Origin: Bacteroidales bacterium UBA4179
GTDB taxonomy: Bacteria; Bacteroidota; Bacteroidia; Bacteroidales; Dysgonomonadaceae
Length of the DNA: 64,000 nt
Assembly (NCBI GenBank): GCA_002381125.1
Contig: DFUT01000043.1
Location: forward strand, 15,546-79,545
Direction: 5' to 3'
In this document: piece after piece, positions 43,171 through 53,672 of the stretch
How positions within the stretch are numbered: the stretch's first letter is position 1
How the letters are laid out: each line of letters opens with the position of its first letter
Notes under the pieces: generated by a model
Database searches by the model: none
What the model was told of the DNA's origin: nothing
What the model saw: only the letters and a program-made list of their open reading frames with translations
Position numbers and translations under genes: made by a program

Positions 43171-43740
43171 ATGACGACGCAAAACCATAAAAATACTATC
43201 GCTGAATTTGAAGAAATTTATATTTCTTTTTATCCGCGATTAAAACGTTTTGCTCAAGAATATGTTATCAGCGAGGCCGATGCGGAAAATATCGTCCAGG
43301 ATGTTTTTCTCACTTTGTGGGAAAGGGGAGCATTTGTTTCGAGTCATATCAATTTAACGTCCTATCTTTTTACAAACATTAAAAACAGATGCATTGATTT
43401 TCTTCGTCATCGAATTGTTATGCAAAATGCGGCAAATAAGATGCAAGAGGAATATGAATTGGCGTTGCAAATAAAATTGCAATCCCTGCAAGCGTTTGAT
43501 GAGCAGATTTTCTCAAATGCCGACATGGAAACGGTTGTTGTCAATGCCATTCAATCATTGCCTGAAAAATGCCGTCAGATTTTTGTTATGAACAAAATCG
43601 AGGGGAAAAAACAAAAAACAATTGCCGAAGAATTGAATCTATCCATTCATACTGTTGAAAGTCAAATGGCTATAGCTTACCGAAAGCTAAAAGAAATATT
43701 AAAAGAACATCTCCCATTGTTGTTTTTTCTACTTATTTAA
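43171..43740 (+). CDS. ECF-type RNA polymerase sigma factor
   Basis: A 189-residue sigma-70-family regulator of the Bacteroidota SusC/D type. Region 2 runs at about residues 10-75 (FEEIYISFYPRLKRFAQEYV, IVQDVFLTLWERG). Region 4 runs at about 128-180 (VNAIQSLPEKCRQIFVMNKI, TIAEELNLSIHTVESQMAIA). The ATG at 43171 starts MTTQNHKN. Frame codons upstream overlap the promoter. It should direct transcription of the susC-led operon when its FecR partner is signalled by the TonB-linked transducer. Confidence 0.93.
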   Translation: MTTQNHKNTIAEFEEIYISFYPRLKRFAQEYVISEADAENIVQDVFLTLWERGAFVSSHINLTSYLFTNIKNRCIDFLRHRIVMQNAANKMQEEYELALQIKLQSLQAFDEQIFSNADMETVVVNAIQSLPEKCRQIFVMNKIEGKKQKTIAEELNLSIHTVESQMAIAYRKLKEILKEHLPLLFFLLI

Positions 43741-43806
43741 ATAATTTTTCCGATTTTTTTAGCGGATTTGCCGAGGTTGTTCGTTATATAATTAAAGAGG
43801 GACAAA

Positions 43807-44781
43807 ATGGACGACGTGCTACTGAAATATTTTCTCGGCGAACTCGACGATTCGGAACGATTGCAATTATTGAAGCAGATCAATAGCGATGAATCGTTGA
43901 AGGAGGAATATATTCGGTTGCAAAATATTTTTGCTTTAACCCATCTCGCCAAGCATGAAGGAGATAAAGAGCAGGCTCGAGCGAGTTTTCGACGGTTTCT
44001 TCGCCGGGTTGAGGCTAAACGTCAAAGGGAACGTATGAAATCGATTGGGAAAATTGTGGCTTTTGCGTTAGTGCTGATTGCTTCTACCGTTTTTTTGACC
44101 TTATTTTTTTCCAAAAACAACGTTCACGAAATAGCAACCAATACGTTGTATGTTCCCGCAGGACAAAGGGCTCGGTTAACACTCGAAGACGGTACAAACG
44201 TATGGCTCAATGCCCAATCTATGTTGATTTATCCTTCGCATTTTGCAGATAAAGAACGCAGAGTCAACTTAACCGGGGAAGCATTTTTCGATGTGGCTAA
44301 AAATTCGCGTAAACCTTTTATCGTGGAATCACAAGATATTCGAGTAGAAGTGCTGGGGACACAATTCAACGTGTATAATTATCCTGATGTGGATTATTCG
44401 CAGATTGCATTGGTAGAGGGATCTGTAATGATCTCTTGGGATAGCAACGAATCTGACCATGTTTTATTGAAACCTAATCAAGAAGTAATTCTGCAAGGAG
44501 GAAAAGCATCGATATCCGAAATAACGAATCCGAATCATTTTCTTTGGAAAGACGGTATTTATTGTTTTGAAAATGAACGGTTGCTCGATATCATCGAAAA
44601 ATTACAACTTTATTACGATGTTACGATTAAGGTTGAAGATCCTGAAATTTTCAATGTGAGATATACCGGGAAATTCCGTCAGCGTGATGGTATCGATGAG
44701 ATTTTACGCATCATCCGAAAAATACATCCTTTCAACATTGAAAAAGATATCGATAATAATATCATCACATTAAGCAAATAA
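43807..44781 (+). CDS. FecR-family anti-sigma factor
   Basis: A 324-residue inner-membrane regulator. Its cytoplasmic N-terminus (DVLLKYFLGELDDSERLQLLKQ) holds the sigma factor. A membrane helix lies at about residues 80-100 (IGKIVAFALVLIASTVFLTLFF). The periplasmic FecR domain (about 115-230) includes TLEDGTNVWLNAQSMLIYP and VEVLGTQFNVYNY, followed by a C-terminal DUF4974-like domain (FENERLLDIIEKLQLYYDVT). It would receive the signal from the STN domain of the SusC transporter encoded next. Confidence 0.93.
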   Translation: MDDVLLKYFLGELDDSERLQLLKQINSDESLKEEYIRLQNIFALTHLAKHEGDKEQARASFRRFLRRVEAKRQRERMKSIGKIVAFALVLIASTVFLTLFFSKNNVHEIATNTLYVPAGQRARLTLEDGTNVWLNAQSMLIYPSHFADKERRVNLTGEAFFDVAKNSRKPFIVESQDIRVEVLGTQFNVYNYPDVDYSQIALVEGSVMISWDSNESDHVLLKPNQEVILQGGKASISEITNPNHFLWKDGIYCFENERLLDIIEKLQLYYDVTIKVEDPEIFNVRYTGKFRQRDGIDEILRIIRKIHPFNIEKDIDNNIITLSK

Positions 44782-44839
44782 AATTACTAATTCATTAAAA
44801 TAATATGCCTATGAGAAAAAAGCAGCCGTGAAAACAAGA

Positions 44840-44871
44840 AAGGCGACAAGTGCGGCCACACTCATCGCCTT
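44840..44871 (+). ncRNA. Leader hairpin between anti-sigma and susC
   Basis: AAGGCGA (44840-44846) pairs with TCGCCTT (44865-44871). An inner AGTG/CACT helix (44849-44852 with 44859-44862) closes around a six-base loop. No T run follows, so it is not an ordinary terminator. It lies 53 bases before the susC start. The gap also contains a nine-codon micro-frame at 44805-44831, whose translation is doubtful. The function of the hairpin, RNA stability or an sRNA target, is inference. Confidence 0.5.
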
Positions 44872-44924
44872 AAAAAGCAAACACCTAATATCTATTTTAG
44901 TATTCACTTTAATATCACAAAGAT

Positions 44925-47900
44925 ATGAAAATAAAATTTCTAACAACACCTTATTTAATAAAAAACAAAACCTTTAAAGGTATCTTTCGAATCATGAAAA
45001 TTTGTTTTATCCTTTTATTTGTTTTCTCTTTTCAGTTGATGGCCTTGAACACAGAAGCGCAGGAAGCGGTTATTGAGTTGAGAACGAATTCGATAACCGT
45101 AGGTCAACTGATAGAGGAAATTGAAAAGCAAACCGATTATTTGGTGGTTTACAGCAATCGCGAAATTGACACCGACCAGATAGTGAATCTTCGGAAGAAA
45201 TCGGACAACGTATCGGCGTATCTCGATGAAGCTTTTGCGGGTACCGACATCGGTTACGATTTTGAAAACAACTACATTGTGCTGATGAAAAAAGCTAACC
45301 GAAATGCTTCCACTATCGCCGAAATGATCCGTTCTGCCCAACAGCAAGGCAAAACAATAACGGGAAAAGTAACCGATACTTCAGGTTTCCCACTTCCCGG
45401 CGTAACAATCATAATCAAAGGAACTACTCGCGGAACGGTAACCGATGCCGACGGTAATTATTCGTTGAGCAACGTCCCCGACGATGCCACATTGGTTTTT
45501 TCTTTTGTAGGAATGGAATCACAAGAAGTGCAGGTTGGTAATCGGACGAAAATTGATGTAGTCATGCAAGAAGAAACAGTTTCTTTGGAAGAAGTGGTAG
45601 CAATTGGTTATGGAGTTCAACAAAAAAAATTATTGACAGGGGCTACAATTCAGGTGAGAGGGGAAGATCTTCAAAGCCGTAATACACTTGATGTCTTACA
45701 AGCTCTTCAAGGACAAACTCCCGGTGTGCAAATTTTCTCGACATCAGGTCAACCCGGAGAAAGTCTAAAGGTAACTGTTAGGGGACTTGGAACTATTGGT
45801 AATGCAGGTCCTCTTTATATAGTTGACGGAATACAAACAGGGGATATTTCTTATCTCAACAATGCGGATATTGAATATTTTAAAGGATGCTGCTTCTGCC
45901 GCTATTTACGGTTCGCAGGCTGCAAATGGGGTTGTGTTGATTACGACAAAATCCGGGAAAAGAGGAGCTGCACACATGACTTTCGATGCCTATTATGGTG
46001 TTCAAAATGTAGCACGTAAAATTGATATGCTTAATGCTCGTGAATATGCGGTTATCATGAATGAGGCTGCCATTAATAATGGAAAGGCTCCTTATTTTGC
46101 TATTGGTGAAATTACGCAGATGGGAGAAGGCACCAATTGGATAGACGAAATGTTGTATGATAACGCTATCACTCAGAACTATTCGTTGGGAGTTAGTGGA
46201 GGGAGCGAGAAAACGATATACTCCATGTCACTTGGATATACCGGACAAGAAGGAATTGTAGGTGGTCCTGATTATTCTAATTACAATCGTTATTCGTTTA
46301 GAATTAATTCTGAGCATAATTTATATAATAATATTGTTAAAGTAGGGGAAAATTTGACATTTAGTTATATCAAAAGAAATGGGATAAGCGTTGGCAATCA
46401 ATATAATAATACATTGAGAGGAGCTTTTAATACCAGTCCCTTTTTGCCTATGTATGATGACGATGGTAATTTTCTGAATAACAGTCGCGATGCCGGTGTT
46501 ATTTATCAAGGCAAGGAATGGGTTCCCTGGTACGATGGCGAATCTAATCCTTATGCCTCAATGGTATACAACAATCAAAATAGAAACAATAATCAAAAGC
46601 TTTTTGGAAATGTTTATGTTCAAGTTAATCCGATTAAAGGACTAACTTATAAAAGTATATTGGGTGTAGATTTTTACACGGGTGAGGGGAGGGCTTTTTT
46701 ACCTTCCTATACACTCTCAATGTATGCTCAACGGCTTAATGATGAAGCAAGTCAAAGCCTGAGCAAAGGTTTGGCATTAACATGGGATAATGTTGCTACT
46801 TATGAGTTCAGTGTCGATCATCATGACATTTCTGTAATGGGAGGTATGTCTGCCTATAGGAACAAGGGAAGCAGTATGTACACTCGTAATGCTAAATTGG
46901 TAATCGCCGATTTAAGGCATGCTTATATCGATAATACCTTAAATACCGATTTTTCTCTTCTTGATATAAGTGGTGCACCTTTTGACGAGTCTAAGTTGTT
47001 GTCTTATTTTGGAAGAGTCAGCTATAATTACTTGGAAAAATATCTTTTTAATGCCACTTTCAGAGCTGATGGATCTTCGCGTTTTGCAAAAGGAAATCGA
47101 TGGGGATATTTTCCTTCGGTATCTGCCGGTTGGGTTATGAGCAGTGAATCTTTTATGAGTAAAACACAGAATTGGTTAGATTTTCTTAAACTTCGTGTGA
47201 GTTGGGGACAAGTTGGTAACCAAAATATCGGTGCTTGGCAATATTTGGCTCCTATTCAGACTGCGAATGTCAATTACTATTTTGGTTCGGCTGATTTTGA
47301 TGCTTCTGGGAATACTCCCGGGGCTTACCCAAGTCGTTTGGCAAATGAGGATCTCAAATGGGAAACTTCCGAACAGTTTAATATTGGTTTTGATGCACGA
47401 TTTCTTGCCGGACGCTTGGGTTTCAATTTCGATTGGTATAAAAAAACAACGAAAGACTGGTTAATCGAAGCTCCTATATTGGCTACAGCCGGAGCCGATG
47501 CCCCTTATATTAATGGTGGTAACGTGAAAAATACAGGTGTTGAGCTCAATGTAGATTGGAATGATCAGACAGGAAATTTTAAATACTTTGTAAATGCCAA
47601 CGTCTCATTCAATAGCAATAAAGTAACCGAAGTCCCAACCAGCGATGGGATAGTGCATGGATTAACCAATATGTTATATGCCAATTCTCCCGAATTTTAT
47701 CATCGAGCCAGGACAGGATATCCTATAGGTTATTTTTATGGTTGGCAAACCGATGGTGTATTCCAAAACGAGTCCGAAATCCTTAATTATAAAAATAATG
47801 GTAAGGTTGTGCAACCCAATGCAAAACCGGGAGATTTAAAATATATTGATCAGAATCAAGATGGAGTAATCAATGAAGCCGATAAAACCATGATTGGAGA

Positions 47901-48387
47901 TCCTAATCCCGACGTTATATTTGGTTTTTCTGCGGGATTCACTTTCAAAAATTTTGATTTTTCTTTGGCGGCCAACGGTGTAGCAGGGAATCAAATTTGT
48001 CAGTCATATCGCGATCATTCAAACGCATATGCAAATTATACCGATGAAATACTGGGACGCTGGCATGGCGAAGGAACCTCAAATACCATTCCAAGGGTAA
48101 CAGAGACCAATATAAATTATTTACCTTCCGATATTTTTATTAAGAGTGGTGATTTTTTGCGTATTAATAATATTACAGTGGGTTATGATTTTTCCCGCAT
48201 GATAAACAAATCTTTCTTGAATCAATTCAGGATATATGCGTCGGTTCAGAATGCTTTTACTTTTACCAAATACAATGGGATGGATCCTGAAATTGGCTAC
48301 GGAGTGGAAAATGGTTCATCGGGAATCGATCTTGGATATTATCCAAGGCCTAGAATAATGTTGATTGGTGTCAATGTCAAATTTTAA
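44925..48387 (+). pseudogene. SusC/RagA-type TonB-linked outer-membrane transporter, frameshifted
   Basis: Outer-membrane glycan importer and signal transducer. The first frame (44925 to about 45878) has a signal region, an STN signalling domain (about residues 47-125, VIELRTNSITVGQLIEEIEK), a carboxypeptidase-regulatory-like domain (about 145-215, ITGKVTDTSGFPLPGVTI), TonB box-like EEVVAIGYG and the plug start up to Glu317. Expected plug text DIESIEVLKDAASAAIYG is broken. The zero frame continues ...NADIEYFKGCCF, while LKDAASAAIYG continues in the +1 frame from about 45877 and runs intact to 48387 (FNVKF end). This fits loss of 8 bases or a one-base insertion in an AT-rich spot. Whether the gene is dead, phase-variable or misassembled is unknown. 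Confidence 0.88.
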
Positions 48388-48399
48388 TTTTAAATAACA

Positions 48400-50010
48400 A
48401 TGAAATCATTAAAAAAATCATATATTTTTTTGGTATTTACTGCATTTTTGAGCGCTTGTTCAAGTAGTTTTTTAGACAGTGAGCCTATTACATTACTCAC
48501 TGATGTCAATTTTTATAAAACAAAAAAAGATGCAGAATCAGCCATTGTAGGCTGTTATGATGGATTACAGATTATATATTCCGATGGTATCGCTTTTCCG
48601 GTTGCTTCTGAGGTATTTTCTGACAATACTTTTGGTGGTACAGGAAATACCGACGGATTGGGTTATCAGCAAATTGATGAATTTGATTTGTTGAGGTCCC
48701 CATCTGATTTGAATCAATTTGAACCGAATTGGAAAAATTATTACAGGGCTATTTATAGAGTCAATGTATTGCTTTCGAAAATGGATCAAATCGATTGGGA
48801 AGGAGACACCGATTATCGAAATTCCGTTGAATCACAGGCACGTTTCTTGAGAGCTTACTTTTATTTTGATATGGTTAGGTTATGGGAAAAAGTACCTTTA
48901 ATTATTGAACCTACAAGAGAAAATATACCTCAATCCGAACCTGATGCTATTTATGCACAAATAGCGGATGATCTTTTGTTTGCGTCGGAATATGGCGATG
49001 CAGGCAAATCGCCCGGACGGGTGAATAGATGGGCAGCCAAAGCTTTGTTGGCTCGGGTGTATTTGTTTTATACGGGCTATTATGGGGAAGACGATTTGGT
49101 TGGAAAAGTGAACCAAAATCAGGTATTACAAGGTTTAGAAGATATTATAGCAAGTGGTTTATATGATTTGGTGGGATATGATGACGGTAATGGGTTTAAA
49201 GATCTTTGGCCTGCTGCCTCCTCGTGGCCTAATGAAAAAGGTGACGGACTAGAAACTTCTTATGTTGGTAAAGATAATAAAGAAACGGTCTTTTCAATAA
49301 AGTATAATATTACTTCTGATTATGACGGTAATATTGATGGAAATCACTGGTTGGTGATGTTGGGCTTGAGAGAACAATCTTTTTGTCCGTATGGCAAAGG
49401 GTGGGGAGCATGTACGGTAAGTCCAAAACTTTATAATGCCTTCGAATCCGGAGATCTTCGAAGAAATTCCTCCATTATCGGTATTGTTGAAGAAGGATTA
49501 AATTTCAACAACGCGGGGCAAAGAGAATATACGGGATACAGCAATAAAAAATACACGCCATTGTCCCTTCCCGATGGAAGAGATGTAGCAGAAGCAAACA
49601 ATGCTGTTAATTTTATGATTGGACAGTATCAGGATTATGTTGTAATCAGGTATGCCGATGTGTTGTTAATGGCGGCTGAATTGGGAAGCCCGAATGCGCA
49701 AATTTACTTCGATAAGGTACGCAAGAGAGCAGGTCTTACTTCTAAGCCTGCAAATCACAACAATATCATGGCTGAGCGTCGTTTCGAATTTGCTTTTGAA
49801 GGAATTCGATATTGGGACTTGTTGCGTCAAGGTCTTGAAGTGGCTGCCAACACCATTGCCGAATCGACAACAGTACTTAATGGTGGTGTTGAAACCAACA
49901 AAGTAATTAAAAAAGAAAATATTATTAAAACACGCGGTTTTCAGATGATACCTTACAATCAGATTACGCTTTCCGGAGGTGTTTTAAAACAAAATCAAGG
50001 ATGGGAATAA
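48400..50010 (+). CDS. SusD/RagB-family glycan-binding lipoprotein
   Basis: The lid of the SusC transporter, a surface lipoprotein of 536 residues (signal FLVFTAFLSAC, Cys20). SusD landmarks are FLDSEPITLLTDVNFYKTKK, RAYFYFDMVRLWEKVPLI, NRWAAKALLARVYLFYTGY, the VVIRYADVLLMAAELG helix and AERRFEFAFEGIRYWDLLRQ. The C-terminus QMIPYNQITLSGGVLKQNQG is typical. It begins 12 bases after the susC stop. The SusD itself looks intact although its partner gene is frameshifted. Confidence 0.94.
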   Translation: MKSLKKSYIFLVFTAFLSACSSSFLDSEPITLLTDVNFYKTKKDAESAIVGCYDGLQIIYSDGIAFPVASEVFSDNTFGGTGNTDGLGYQQIDEFDLLRSPSDLNQFEPNWKNYYRAIYRVNVLLSKMDQIDWEGDTDYRNSVESQARFLRAYFYFDMVRLWEKVPLIIEPTRENIPQSEPDAIYAQIADDLLFASEYGDAGKSPGRVNRWAAKALLARVYLFYTGYYGEDDLVGKVNQNQVLQGLEDIIASGLYDLVGYDDGNGFKDLWPAASSWPNEKGDGLETSYVGKDNKETVFSIKYNITSDYDGNIDGNHWLVMLGLREQSFCPYGKGWGACTVSPKLYNAFESGDLRRNSSIIGIVEEGLNFNNAGQREYTGYSNKKYTPLSLPDGRDVAEANNAVNFMIGQYQDYVVIRYADVLLMAAELGSPNAQIYFDKVRKRAGLTSKPANHNNIMAERRFEFAFEGIRYWDLLRQGLEVAANTIAESTTVLNGGVETNKVIKKENIIKTRGFQMIPYNQITLSGGVLKQNQGWE

Positions 50011-50025
50011 TAAAAATGAATCATT

Positions 50026-52041
50026 ATGAAAACACATAGATTAAATATTTTAATGTCCCTTTTGGGGGCAATGATAGGATTGTTTTTATCGGCATGTCAG
50101 CCTGATAAATATGAGTTGGGTGAGATTATTCCAAAAGAAGAACTGAAGTTTTCTATTTTTCAAGATGCAGAGGATCCGAATATGGTCATCCTAATAAGTG
50201 AAACGCCTGGGATGACTCCTCTTTGGATTACTCCCATGGGACGTAGCACAAGGGTGCAAGATACGGTACGTATTCCATTCGAAGGTGAATACAATTTTAT
50301 CTATGGCGTTCAAAGTGCAGGAGGATTCGTTCAAGCCGATACTTTTAAATTGGTGATTACAACAAATAATCTCAATTATGTGAATGATCCGTTGTGGACT
50401 TTATTGACCGGTGGTGTTGGGAACGAAAAAACATGGTTGCTCGATTTAGATGCCGACGGGGTCAGTAAATATTTTGCAGGGCCGCTTTATTTTTACGGCA
50501 CCGATGATAGTTGGGAAAGTATGGCTTTATACAAAAGTGGTAAAAGCAGTGAGGAAATTAAAACATTATTGGGAATCGAAGATACATGGAATTGGGAACC
50601 TGATTGGAAGGGGAATACATGGTTTATGCCGGAAGGAGATTATGGAACCATGACGTTCGGTCTTAAAGGAAATGCTACAGTCGTCGTGGATCACAAAATG
50701 CTCGACCGTGTAGATCATGGGACTTTTTTCTTGGATGCGGTAAATAAAACGCTTCGTATGACTGATGCAAGTCCTTTGCACGACTCGGGAAGGGATGGTC
50801 AAGTTGTTGACTGGGGCAATTTGAAATTGATGTCGCTGACTGAAAACACTATGCAATTAGCCGCTTTGCGCGACCCTGTTTTATCGGGTGAGGGTGCTTG
50901 TTTATTGGTTTATAATTATATTTCCAAAGAATATGCCGATAATTGGGAACCCTCGGAACAACCGGAACCCGAACCACAATTACCCGAAGGGTGGAAGGAA
51001 GATGTTTCACAAATAGTCCTTAAAACGATAACATGGAAACTTTCCGATCAGAACCCTCTTGATTGGTGCAGTCTTGACGGATCACGTATGAATGGCTGGA
51101 ATTCTCTTGAAGATTATCCAGATTGGTTGGGCACCCCCGATCCATCAGTATATGAGGGATTTTCTCTTACCCTGAATTCAGAAGAAAATACGGTAGTATA
51201 TGTTGCTCCTGAAGGTACTACGCAAGAAGGCACTTATACATTGGATGATAAAGGCATTTATACGTTTCACGGAATTTCCCCCGATTTTACTATAGTAGGA
51301 TGGGTAAAATTCAATTTATCTGCAGATAATCAATTGAGGATTATGTCAATAGAAAAAGATGCAATGGGAAATGTTACCGGGATGTGGTTAGGCGCCAAGG
51401 ATCCTGATAAACCTGAATATATGGCATACCATTTGGTGCCTACCATAGGTGGTTCCACTACCGATCCTATCGAGCAAACGAGAAAAGCAATGGTTAAAGC
51501 ATTGACGGGTAACGGAACTCGCATTTTTAAGCCGGATGTCAATTGGTTTGTAGATTGGGTAAGCGGTCCACCTAAATTTACCGGCGGTTGGACAAGTTCT
51601 GCTACGTTTGGCACAGATTACACTTCCAATAGTTGGGTTTGGGATGAAACTGTTGCTGAAATTGCCATGAGTGCTTCTTTGACGTTTACTTTATCCGGTG
51701 ATCAAATATTAGTAGAGGTGACCCAAAAATTAATCAAGGAGCATGAAGAAATTGTCGAAGGAGAAACTATATGGATAGAGGATGAAGTTATTGATAATTT
51801 TACTCAAACTGGAACGGTGGTATTAAATCCGGAAGATCAAACGCTGATGATTGACATCCCGCTGGTTGATTATTCCGGAACACCGGCCCGTTGGCTCAGT
51901 TCAAATGGGAACGATGGAGTTTGGTATTTTGTTCAACATGGTGGTTCTACTTATTCCAATGTAGAGGAAAAGGGAATATGGTTAGGATACATAAGTAAAG
52001 AAGATGAGACAACAATTTTTCATTATGTGATCGTAGAGTAA
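50026..52041 (+). CDS. Surface glycan-binding-like lipoprotein of the PUL
   Basis: A 671-residue lipoprotein (LLGAMIGLFLSAC, Cys24). An N-terminal Ig-like domain (about residues 30-110) is followed by three aromatic-rich modules that begin alike: LLTGGVGNEKTWLLDLDADG near residue 126, KTITWKLSDQNPLDWCSLDG near 335, and ALTGNGTRIFKPDVNWFVDW near 495. The many Trp/Tyr residues suit sugar stacking. Position directly after susD is that of SGBP-B in xyloglucan loci. I do not recognise a named domain family, so the call rests on position, lipobox and composition. Confidence 0.75.
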   Translation: MKTHRLNILMSLLGAMIGLFLSACQPDKYELGEIIPKEELKFSIFQDAEDPNMVILISETPGMTPLWITPMGRSTRVQDTVRIPFEGEYNFIYGVQSAGGFVQADTFKLVITTNNLNYVNDPLWTLLTGGVGNEKTWLLDLDADGVSKYFAGPLYFYGTDDSWESMALYKSGKSSEEIKTLLGIEDTWNWEPDWKGNTWFMPEGDYGTMTFGLKGNATVVVDHKMLDRVDHGTFFLDAVNKTLRMTDASPLHDSGRDGQVVDWGNLKLMSLTENTMQLAALRDPVLSGEGACLLVYNYISKEYADNWEPSEQPEPEPQLPEGWKEDVSQIVLKTITWKLSDQNPLDWCSLDGSRMNGWNSLEDYPDWLGTPDPSVYEGFSLTLNSEENTVVYVAPEGTTQEGTYTLDDKGIYTFHGISPDFTIVGWVKFNLSADNQLRIMSIEKDAMGNVTGMWLGAKDPDKPEYMAYHLVPTIGGSTTDPIEQTRKAMVKALTGNGTRIFKPDVNWFVDWVSGPPKFTGGWTSSATFGTDYTSNSWVWDETVAEIAMSASLTFTLSGDQILVEVTQKLIKEHEEIVEGETIWIEDEVIDNFTQTGTVVLNPEDQTLMIDIPLVDYSGTPARWLSSNGNDGVWYFVQHGGSTYSNVEEKGIWLGYISKEDETTIFHYVIVE

Positions 52042-52052
52042 ATTTTAGGATT

Positions 52053-52098
52053 ATCGGGATCTTGCTGTGATGAGCAGGATCCCGATGTTGATTTTTTA
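52053..52098 (+). terminator. Hairpin with T tract between transporter genes and enzyme genes
   Basis: ATCGGGATCTTGCT (52053-52066) pairs with AGCAGGATCCCGAT (52073-52086) over 14 bp with one G-T pair. GTTGATTTTTT follows. It may end part of the transcripts after the binding protein, giving more SusC/D mRNA than enzyme mRNA. Confidence 0.75.
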
Positions 52099-52119
52099 AA
52101 TTGAAATGAGTTTTTAGAT

Positions 52120-53625
52120 ATGATAAGATTAAAGATTTTCTTTGTAGTGGGGATATTGCTATTTCTGCAAATATGGGGATGTAGCGATGATGATCCGGTT
52201 GAAGAAGAGTCTTTTGTGACTGAATTAAGAGCAGACCCTTTAATATTGGAATTTTCCGGCGAAGGAGGGGAAAAAATCCTCTCGATTTTCAGTAATACAA
52301 AGTGGAGTATCGAATTTCCCGTTTCAGGATGGGTAAGGCCGTTAATTACTGTTTCAAAAGGGAATGCCAATGTCAAAGTTGTAGCAGATCCGAATGAAAG
52401 TCGAGAAGAGCGTACAACAACATTTACCATTACTGCTCAGGGAGTTGAAGATGTTGTTGTTACGATTATCCAGGCGGGAAATGAATCGACGGATGATTTG
52501 GAAGATGAGGAGCTTTACATAGAACCTGATAACAGTGGTATGCGTAATTTAACCTCATTGCAGTTGTCGCAATTGATGAGAATAGGATGGAATCTTGGCA
52601 ATTCTTTAGAGGCTATCATTGTAAATAATGGGGTGTATTCGGGTGGTGAGACATCTTGGGGCAATCCTCCTGCTACGAAAGCTTTAATTGATTCAGTCAA
52701 ACAGGCAGGATTTAATTCAATCCGAATTCCGGTTGCTTGGTCCCATAAACTCGAAGATCAAAGCACATATAAGATTTCAAAAGCATGGTTATTACGGGTT
52801 GAAGAGGTGGTAAATTATGCGCTTGATAACGATATGTTTGTGATTATCAATATTCATTGGGATGGTGGATGGATGAATCACCCCGATCATGAACATCAGG
52901 AAGCCATCAATACTAAGTTGGCCACTCTTTGGCAACAAATAGCCGTTCATTTTCGAAATTATGACGACCGTTTACTTTTTGCGGGAACCAATGAGGTGAT
53001 GGTCGAAGGCTACTATGGTAAACCAACAGTAGAAAACCTTGAGGTTCAAAATTCCTTCAATCAAACCTTTGTCAGTACTGTTCGCGCAACAGGTGGTCGC
53101 AATTATTTTCGACATTTGATTGTGCAAGGTTTTAATACCAACATTACGTATACTTATAATGGTTTTATTTTGCCCGATGATGCGGTTGAAAAACGTTTGA
53201 TGGTGGAAGTTCATTATTATGACCCATGGGAATTTACCTTAAAGGAAGACCCGCCGTTCAATACACAGTGGGGTGCCCCTTTTGCAGACGGAGATGTAAC
53301 GTCTTGGGGACAGGAGGATTGGGTGGAAGAAGCTTTTGGAATGATGAAGGAAAAGTTTATCGATAACGGAATACCTGTCATTTTGGGTGAATATGGTGCT
53401 ATACATCGAAAATCGCTTTCGGGTGAGGCTTACGTTAAACATAAAGCGGCAAGAGAATATTATTTGGAGTATGTAACCCATGCTGCAAAGAGAAATGGAT
53501 TGGCCCCTTTTTATTGGGATAATGGGAATAAAGCCGATAACGGTTGCGCTATTTTTGATCGGGGCACCGGTGAAGTTATCGATCCCGGAACTCTCGAAGC
53601 CATAATGAGAGGATTGATCCATTAG
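52120..53625 (+). CDS. GH5 endoglucanase/xyloglucanase with BACON domain
   Basis: A 501-residue surface lipoprotein (IWGC, Cys21). An N-terminal BACON domain (about residues 34-125, LILEFSGEGGEKILSIFSNT) precedes a GH5 barrel with MRIGWNLGNSLEA, FNSIRIPVAW, the acid/base Glu292 in GTNEVMVEG and the nucleophile Glu424 in ILGEYGAIHRK. BACON plus GH5 (subfamily 4 look) is the layout of the xyloglucan-cleaving BoGH5A of Bacteroides ovatus. With the GH31 and GH2 that follow, endo-xyloglucanase is the likely activity. Beta-glucan or mannan activity cannot be excluded. Confidence 0.88.
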   Translation: MIRLKIFFVVGILLFLQIWGCSDDDPVEEESFVTELRADPLILEFSGEGGEKILSIFSNTKWSIEFPVSGWVRPLITVSKGNANVKVVADPNESREERTTTFTITAQGVEDVVVTIIQAGNESTDDLEDEELYIEPDNSGMRNLTSLQLSQLMRIGWNLGNSLEAIIVNNGVYSGGETSWGNPPATKALIDSVKQAGFNSIRIPVAWSHKLEDQSTYKISKAWLLRVEEVVNYALDNDMFVIINIHWDGGWMNHPDHEHQEAINTKLATLWQQIAVHFRNYDDRLLFAGTNEVMVEGYYGKPTVENLEVQNSFNQTFVSTVRATGGRNYFRHLIVQGFNTNITYTYNGFILPDDAVEKRLMVEVHYYDPWEFTLKEDPPFNTQWGAPFADGDVTSWGQEDWVEEAFGMMKEKFIDNGIPVILGEYGAIHRKSLSGEAYVKHKAAREYYLEYVTHAAKRNGLAPFYWDNGNKADNGCAIFDRGTGEVIDPGTLEAIMRGLIH

Positions 53626-53672
53626 GCGTAAATTACGATGAATAATAATAATAAACAATAAACCTATTTTTT

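Noticed and set aside
44805..44831. Nine-codon micro-frame before susC (MPMRKKQP)
   Set aside because: Too short and of ordinary composition; no run of regulatory codons and no terminator pair as at pheA.
45868..45895. Programmed ribosomal frameshift in susC
   Set aside because: The needed shift is +1. The TTT AAA codons fit no -1 slippery heptamer usefully, since slippage would give a stop. SIEV of the plug motif is also missing, so deletion or sequence error fits better.
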